Shown: positions 45,673 to 50,228 of the stretch, piece by piece
How positions within the stretch are numbered: the first letter of the stretch is position 1
Layout of the letters: every line of letters starts with the position of its first letter
DNA from: Acidobacteriota bacterium
Lineage (GTDB): Bacteria > Acidobacteriota > Vicinamibacteria > Vicinamibacterales > CAVVIG01
Direction of reading: 5' to 3'
Assembly (NCBI GenBank): GCA_003222395.1
Contig: QHWB01000063.1
Coordinates: 1-50,228, forward strand
Length of the DNA stretch: 50,228 nt
Notes under the pieces: generated by a model
Seen by the model: only the letters and a program-made list of their open reading frames with translations
Database searches by the model: none
Told to the model about the DNA's origin: nothing
Program-made: the position numbers and the translations under genes

Positions 45673-48162
45673 ATGTCACGTCAGACGAAATACTTCGCGG
45701 TCCTCTGGGCCATTCTGATTGCAGCTGTCATCGTCACAGCACGGCGATCACTCGGACAAACCGCGCCACCTCCAGCGCCGTATACCGTTGAACAAGAGTG
45801 GATCGTCCAGCAAGTGGTGCGCGGCATCATCGACGTCAGCTCTGTTTCGACGCACAGGCGGCTGTCCACAGCGTCGGACGTCCGGGTTCGTGGTCTGGCG
45901 CCTCCGAACGAGCTGCTCCAGACCAATGCAACGTACCAGGTGACGACGTCGATATCTGGACTCCCGCGTCAGCTGCGCATCGTCGATCACGTGTGGGATG
46001 CGAAGACATACGCGCCGATCGCACGCGCGCTGCTCTCACCCACGGCCGAAACGGCAACCGACGATGACGAGTCGCTCGCGACGGCGCTGACCGATCCGTC
46101 GATCGACCACCTGCTCGCCGCGAGCGAGCGGGTTTCGGCTCGTCTCGCGCAGAATCCCCGCTCGGCGAGCGCACACGACCTGGCGGCGCTCGTCGTCGGC
46201 GCGCTGGCGCTGAAGGAGGTCGCACGCGACTTCAGCGACGTGCGGCCGGCGCTGAATCGCATGACCGTGCACCTCGCGGTGGCTCAGGCGCTGCAGCCGT
46301 CGACCGTCCGCGTGTCGCGTTCGCTCGCGACTGCGATCGTGTCCGCCCTCGTCGGCCGCCAGCGCGACGCGCTGCGGATCGCCGACGGGCTCGACGCATC
46401 GCCGTCGGCCGGCGTGCGCGCATGGGGGCGCGCGGTTCGCTTGCGCGTCACCGGCGACTGGCGCGCGATCCACGCACCATCGACGCTGACCCGACTCGAG
46501 CAGGCCGAATACCTCCGCGCGGTGTTTCAGCGCCGAGGCTACGGCAAGTTTCTCGAAGCCTATGACCGAATCGTTACCGTCGACGGCAGCTGGGATCAGC
46601 AGCGGCTGACATTGCTCGGGTCGGCCGACGTCGAAACTGGAAACCGGTTTGCCGAGTCGAACGTTCGGCAGCAGCTCGAAGAGGCGCGGCATCTGTGGCA
46701 GGAGGTTCACAAAGAGGATCCGACCGACGAAGCGCTGATCGCGGCGCTCAACGAACCGACGTCACCGATCGGCACCGCGTCGAGCGGCCAATCGATTCAG
46801 GTAATCGACTGGGGGTTGTGGGCGGCATTCGCTCAACGACACCTTTGCGAGTCGGTCGCGAGATGGGCGCATCACAACGACTACATGCTCGGGCTGCCGC
46901 AACGCGGTCAAGAAATTGCAACCGCTGCGAATGCGCGGTTGGCCTCGTTGCGCCTCTATCCCATCGCCGCGGTTTCGATGGCGCGCAACCAGACCGAATA
47001 CGCGCGCGCGATCACGACCGCCCGCGCGCTCCTGGCCGACCATCCCGAGCTGATTTCCGCACCGGCCTGGATGCTGCTCCGGCATAAACCCGACTTCGCG
47101 AACAAGGCCGACACGTTCCCCAGAGACGATGCGTTCTTCCGGCCGCATGTACCTACAGGGACGGCCTTCGAGCTCCGCTGGCGGGCCCTTCAAACGCCAT
47201 GTGAACGTCCGGTGCCGATTGAAGCCGTGCAGCTCTGGTCGCAAACTGCACCGTATGACACATGGGCAGCGTGGTACACGCTCTGGCCCGACAACCAGCC
47301 GAAGCCGACGATGGCGCAGGCGCGCGGCGTACTAAGTACCTTGCTCGACTACGACCTCAACGCGGCACGATACGTCTACGACGAGGTCCCTGCCACGCCG
47401 GCGGAGCTGCTGCTCCTCGCGCGCGTGATGTGCACAATCGAGGAGAACTACTGCAACCGCGTCGGGGATCAGTTGCTGCGCGACGGCCAGGAAGGCGAGG
47501 CAGCGATCGCGTACGAGCACTACATCAGCAAGGCGCGCAGCCGCGTTGCCGTGTCGCAGCGCCTCGAATGGCTGATCACCTACTATGAAGAACGCGGGCT
47601 CGCCGAACGGGCGACGGCGCTCGCGCGCGATGCGGCTGACACTTATTCGGCTGCGGGTCTTGCGGCGTACGCGACGCTGCTCGACCGCCGCGGCGAACAT
47701 GCGCGCGCCGAAGAGCTGTATCAGGCAATCAGGGAACGCTACGAAAATTCGACGGACCTGGCGTCGCACTATCTGCTCGAGTCGCGCCGCACCCATGACG
47801 CCGCACTGGAGGCGAAGGCGATGGCCATCGCGGGAAAGACGTTTCCGCAGGGCGTTGAACGGGTCACGCTCACCGCCTTCTCGAATCCACCGACGGACGG
47901 CATCGTCTTCCACGACTACGGTCGCCGCGCCGAACGCATTGGCCTGCGCATGAGTGATGTCATCGTCGCAGTTGACGGAATTCGGGTCCGCAACCACCAG
48001 CAGTATTGGTACGTCATCCGATCGGGCTTCGATACGCGGGTCCCTTTGATCGTGTGGCGCGAAGGCGGTTATCGCGAGCTAAACGCGACGATTCCACAGC
48101 GCTCGTTTGGCGCGACATTCCAGTCGTACGAGCCGACTCGCGCGGCGGCGCCATCGAAATAA
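45673..48162 (+). CDS. Exported TPR-like protein with C-terminal PDZ domain
   Basis: 829 residues. The N-terminus (KYFAVLWAILIAAVIVTARR) is a signal or anchor. Residues about 40-130 are beta-rich (VRGLAPPNELLQTNATYQVT). The long middle (about 150-710) is helical with TPR-like hairpins, clearest at AYATLLDRRGEHARAEELYQ. Residues about 725-805 form a PDZ fold (GLRMSDVIVAVDGIRVRNHQ), the carboxylate-binding loop being modified. No protease motif is present. It could be a periplasmic scaffold or peptide-binding factor. I do not recognise a named family. Confidence 0.8.
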   Translation: MSRQTKYFAVLWAILIAAVIVTARRSLGQTAPPPAPYTVEQEWIVQQVVRGIIDVSSVSTHRRLSTASDVRVRGLAPPNELLQTNATYQVTTSISGLPRQLRIVDHVWDAKTYAPIARALLSPTAETATDDDESLATALTDPSIDHLLAASERVSARLAQNPRSASAHDLAALVVGALALKEVARDFSDVRPALNRMTVHLAVAQALQPSTVRVSRSLATAIVSALVGRQRDALRIADGLDASPSAGVRAWGRAVRLRVTGDWRAIHAPSTLTRLEQAEYLRAVFQRRGYGKFLEAYDRIVTVDGSWDQQRLTLLGSADVETGNRFAESNVRQQLEEARHLWQEVHKEDPTDEALIAALNEPTSPIGTASSGQSIQVIDWGLWAAFAQRHLCESVARWAHHNDYMLGLPQRGQEIATAANARLASLRLYPIAAVSMARNQTEYARAITTARALLADHPELISAPAWMLLRHKPDFANKADTFPRDDAFFRPHVPTGTAFELRWRALQTPCERPVPIEAVQLWSQTAPYDTWAAWYTLWPDNQPKPTMAQARGVLSTLLDYDLNAARYVYDEVPATPAELLLLARVMCTIEENYCNRVGDQLLRDGQEGEAAIAYEHYISKARSRVAVSQRLEWLITYYEERGLAERATALARDAADTYSAAGLAAYATLLDRRGEHARAEELYQAIRERYENSTDLASHYLLESRRTHDAALEAKAMAIAGKTFPQGVERVTLTAFSNPPTDGIVFHDYGRRAERIGLRMSDVIVAVDGIRVRNHQQYWYVIRSGFDTRVPLIVWREGGYRELNATIPQRSFGATFQSYEPTRAAAPSK

Positions 48163-48220
48163 AAACCGAATCCGATCCCTGGCATAATCTGGCCGCATCG
48201 GGCGCGAAGGAGGGATGGAA

Positions 48221-49855
48221 ATGGCGAGTGTCTCCAGCCGTCGAGCGTTTGTCAAACAGGCGGCCATGCTGGTTGCGGCAACGCAGGCAAGTCGATGGCC
48301 GACGCTCGCGGCCGCGGAGCCCGACGGCGTGATCGCGACAACGTCGGCGGGCAGGATCCGCGGGATCGCGAGCGAAGGCGTCAACGTCTTCAAAGGGATT
48401 CCCTACGGCGGCACGGCTGCGGGGAACAATCGCTTCATGCCTCCGACCAAACCGGCGCCGTGGACAGGCGTGCGCGATGCGCTTGCCTATGGACCCACTG
48501 CGCCGCAGACGGTCAACCGCGGTAGTGGACCCGCGCGAGGCTCGGCAGCAGCCTGCCCTTCATGTGAGGAAAGCGAAGACTGTCTGGTGCTCAACGTCTT
48601 CTCGCCGGGCCTGAGCGACGGAAGGAAACGGCCGGTGATGGTGTGGCTGCATGGAGGCGGCTTCGCCACGGGGTCGGGGTCGGGGCCGATCCTCGATGGC
48701 ACCAGCCTGGCGCGCCACGGCGACGTGGTCGTGGTGACGATCAACCATCGCCTCAACGTGTTCGGCTTCACGTACCTCGGCGAGTCCGAAGGTTCGGACT
48801 TCGCGTCGTCAGGCGCCGTCGGTCTGCTCGACATCGTCGCGGCGCTTCAGTGGGTGCGCGACAACATCGACCGGTTCGGCGGCGATCCGAACCTCGTCAC
48901 GATCTTCGGGCAGTCGGGCGGCGGGCGGAAGGTTGCGACGTTGATGGCGATGCCGTCCGCGAAGGGACTGTTCCACCGGGCCATCATCGAGAGCGGCGCG
49001 GTGCTGCGGTTGACGACGCGGGAAGATGCCGTTCGCACGACGGATTTGCTGATCGCCGAATTGGGCCTCGCCAAAGGGCACGCGCGGGAGCTGCAGAACG
49101 TGCCGATGGCCAGACTGCTCGCCGCCAACGCGGCGGTGACGAGCAAGCTGACGTTCGGCGAACCGGGTATGGTGGCCAACTCGCCGACGGTTGACGGCGC
49201 GGTCATACCGAACCATCCGTGGGATCCGAGTGGTCCGGCCCTCTCCGCCAACATTCCATTGCTCATCGGATATGCGCGGACCGAGGAGACACTCTACGAT
49301 CGGCCCACGCCAGAGACGCTCGCGCTCGACGAGGCCGGACTGCGGGCGCGCGCCGAGAAACGCCTCGGCATGAACCCGGAGCGGGTGATCGAGGTGTTCC
49401 GCAAGGCACACCCAGACGCCACGCCGTGGGATCTGTGGATCCTGATTGCGACGGATCATCCGAGAGGAACCTATTCGCGCGAGCTCGCCAGGCGCAAGGC
49501 GCTGCAGGCCGCGGCACCGGCGTTCGCCTATCGTTTCGACTGGGAAACGCCGGAGGGCGGGGGACATATGCGGTCGCCGCACACGATCGAAGTTCCTTTC
49601 GTGTTCAACAACATCAAGGTCGCGGGGCCGCTGATCTCGAAGATGCCGCAAGCCTACGCGCTCGCCGACAAGGTGAGCGCGGCGTGGGTGGCGTTCGCGC
49701 GAACGGGGAATCCGAATACGCCGGGGTTGCCGAAGTGGCCTGCGTATTCGACGACGGCGCGCGACACCATGTTGTTCAACAACGCGAGCCGCGTGGAACA
49801 GGATCCCGACCGCGAGCCGCGGCTGGTGATGGAGCAGCTGTTGAAGCTGACGTAA
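48221..49855 (+). CDS. Type-B carboxylesterase, Tat-exported
   Basis: 544 residues. The N-terminus has SSRRAFVKQAAMLVAATQAS, a Tat-type twin-arginine signal. The alpha/beta-hydrolase core follows the PF00135 pattern: GIPYGGTAAG, SEDCLVLNVFSP, VMVWLHGGGF oxyanion hole, WVRDNIDRFGGDP and nucleophile S232 in FGQSGGG; a late SPHTIEVPFVF is typical of the His region. It hydrolyses esters, exact substrate unknown. ATG 48221 is preferred over 48215 because GGAGGG then has normal spacing. Confidence 0.9.
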   Translation: MASVSSRRAFVKQAAMLVAATQASRWPTLAAAEPDGVIATTSAGRIRGIASEGVNVFKGIPYGGTAAGNNRFMPPTKPAPWTGVRDALAYGPTAPQTVNRGSGPARGSAAACPSCEESEDCLVLNVFSPGLSDGRKRPVMVWLHGGGFATGSGSGPILDGTSLARHGDVVVVTINHRLNVFGFTYLGESEGSDFASSGAVGLLDIVAALQWVRDNIDRFGGDPNLVTIFGQSGGGRKVATLMAMPSAKGLFHRAIIESGAVLRLTTREDAVRTTDLLIAELGLAKGHARELQNVPMARLLAANAAVTSKLTFGEPGMVANSPTVDGAVIPNHPWDPSGPALSANIPLLIGYARTEETLYDRPTPETLALDEAGLRARAEKRLGMNPERVIEVFRKAHPDATPWDLWILIATDHPRGTYSRELARRKALQAAAPAFAYRFDWETPEGGGHMRSPHTIEVPFVFNNIKVAGPLISKMPQAYALADKVSAAWVAFARTGNPNTPGLPKWPAYSTTARDTMLFNNASRVEQDPDREPRLVMEQLLKLT

Positions 49856-49985
49856 CCACTCATCGCGCGCGATACGCGACGCGACCCATTGTCGACAGCA
49901 GCACGTGCATGAGAGCTCCCGCGCAACGTACTTCTTTTTCGGCGTCACCGGGACGTGCGGCATCTGGAACGGATTCGGGTCCCGT

Positions 49986-50228
49986 TCATGGTTGTGGCGG
50001 CGGAACCGAGTAATGGAGCGCGACGAGGGACCACCCGCGGGGAGTGCGCCGGTAGACGTGGCTCTCCCATCCCTTTGATGCCATCGGCTGACCGGCCGAC
50101 AACTTCGCCGTGAAGGTCCAGTCGAACACGAGCCAGGCGGTGTCTCCGTTGACGTGGATCGCGACGTTCGTCGATTCCAGATTTCGTTCCGAGAAGGCCT
50201 TCTGGAGGAAATTGATGTAGATGTTCGT
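49986..50228 (-). CDS. SnoaL/NTF2-like protein, C-terminal part (5' end outside the window)
   Basis: The minus-strand frame gives 80 residues with no start before the window edge: NIYINFLQKAFSERNLEST, TAWLVFDWTFTAKLSAGQ, GWESHVYRRTPRGWSLVALH and YSVPPPQP then stop. The ending WxxVxxHYS is the SnoaL-3/DUF4440 hallmark. The fold is a small alpha-beta barrel used by isomerases and many unknown enzymes. The active site cannot be judged from the fragment. Confidence 0.8.
   Translation of the reverse strand, partial: TNIYINFLQKAFSERNLESTNVAIHVNGDTAWLVFDWTFTAKLSAGQPMASKGWESHVYRRTPRGWSLVALHYSVPPPQP

Noticed and set aside
47139-47190. Possible GTAG palindrome in the TPR-PDZ gene
   Set aside because: There are ACGGCC and GGGCCC stretches but no complementary arms or GTAG head.
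48535-48575. Possible CTTCGA-type palindrome in the carboxylesterase gene
   Set aside because: Only a GCAGCCTGCCC stretch is shared with the kinase elements; the other arm is missing.

Overview
The window is a GC-rich bacterial chromosome segment (roughly two thirds G+C by eye) that opens inside the 3' end of an rRNA operon (23S tail, then 5S and its terminator) and continues through about 45 protein genes. Gene content points to Acidobacteriota, most likely a Vicinamibacteria-type soil or sediment aerobe: a MacB/FtsX-like 'ADOP' permease, two exported S9 peptidases, an SBBP-repeat giant protein, a Pkn-type Ser/Thr kinase with a polytopic sensor half, DUF2911, EXORDIUM-like, acetamidase/formamidase and PQQ-dehydrogenase genes. 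This placement is an inference from gene families; no rRNA comparison was run.

Layout. 1-870: 23S end, a spacer with a boxA-like motif and two strong hairpins, 5S and terminator. 0.9-7.3 kb: small housekeeping or unknown genes (WYL-like, two tandem-ACT paralogues, TfoX-N, epimerase, DUF72, GT-C membrane protein, bactofilin, MmcQ/YjbR). 7.4-19.2 kb: exported cupin, ADOP permease, B12-type radical SAM enzyme, lipase maturation factor, MsrB, metallo-beta-lactamase-fold enzyme, acetamidase and S9 peptidase. 19.2-25.3 kb: Rho-N-like protein, VOC protein, EXORDIUM-like protein, a cytosolic/exported MsrA pair and HrpB helicase. 25.3-30.3 kb: MazEF-type module, a tandem duplicated Ser/Thr kinase whose second copy is decayed, and DUF2911. 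30.4-32.5 kb: a truncated amidohydrolase next to a DUF1294 and serine-hydrolase pair. 32.5-39.3 kb: PilZ protein, a cytochrome c/PQQ-dehydrogenase operon, an HTH-RDD protein with a 53-residue membrane protein, and an AAA ATPase with a C-terminal membrane anchor. 39.5-50.2 kb: SBBP/BNR/FIMAH giant protein, second S9 peptidase, TPR-PDZ exported protein, Tat-type carboxylesterase and a cut-off SnoaL-like gene. No stretch above 300 bases lacks a gene.

Themes. Many products carry export signals, which fits a scavenging lifestyle: peptidases, esterases, a periplasmic alcohol-type dehydrogenase with its cytochrome, and periplasmic methionine-sulfoxide repair. No biosynthetic cluster, phage, CRISPR array or defence island is visible apart from the MazEF-type pair.

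The most unusual content is repeats rather than genes. (1) Four short islands, each built from a different 7-base word (about GGGTTCG/CACCCTG, AGATTTC/AATCAGA, AAGTnnG/CTTCnnA and AYAGCYG), all keep a 7-base period, and two fold into long inverted repeats. (2) A family of short palindromes starting with GTAG, the hallmark of REP elements used by RAYT transposases, lies both between genes and inside coding sequences without breaking the frame (lipase maturation factor, S9 peptidase, HrpB, kinase). These are the best candidates for something not yet described in this lineage.
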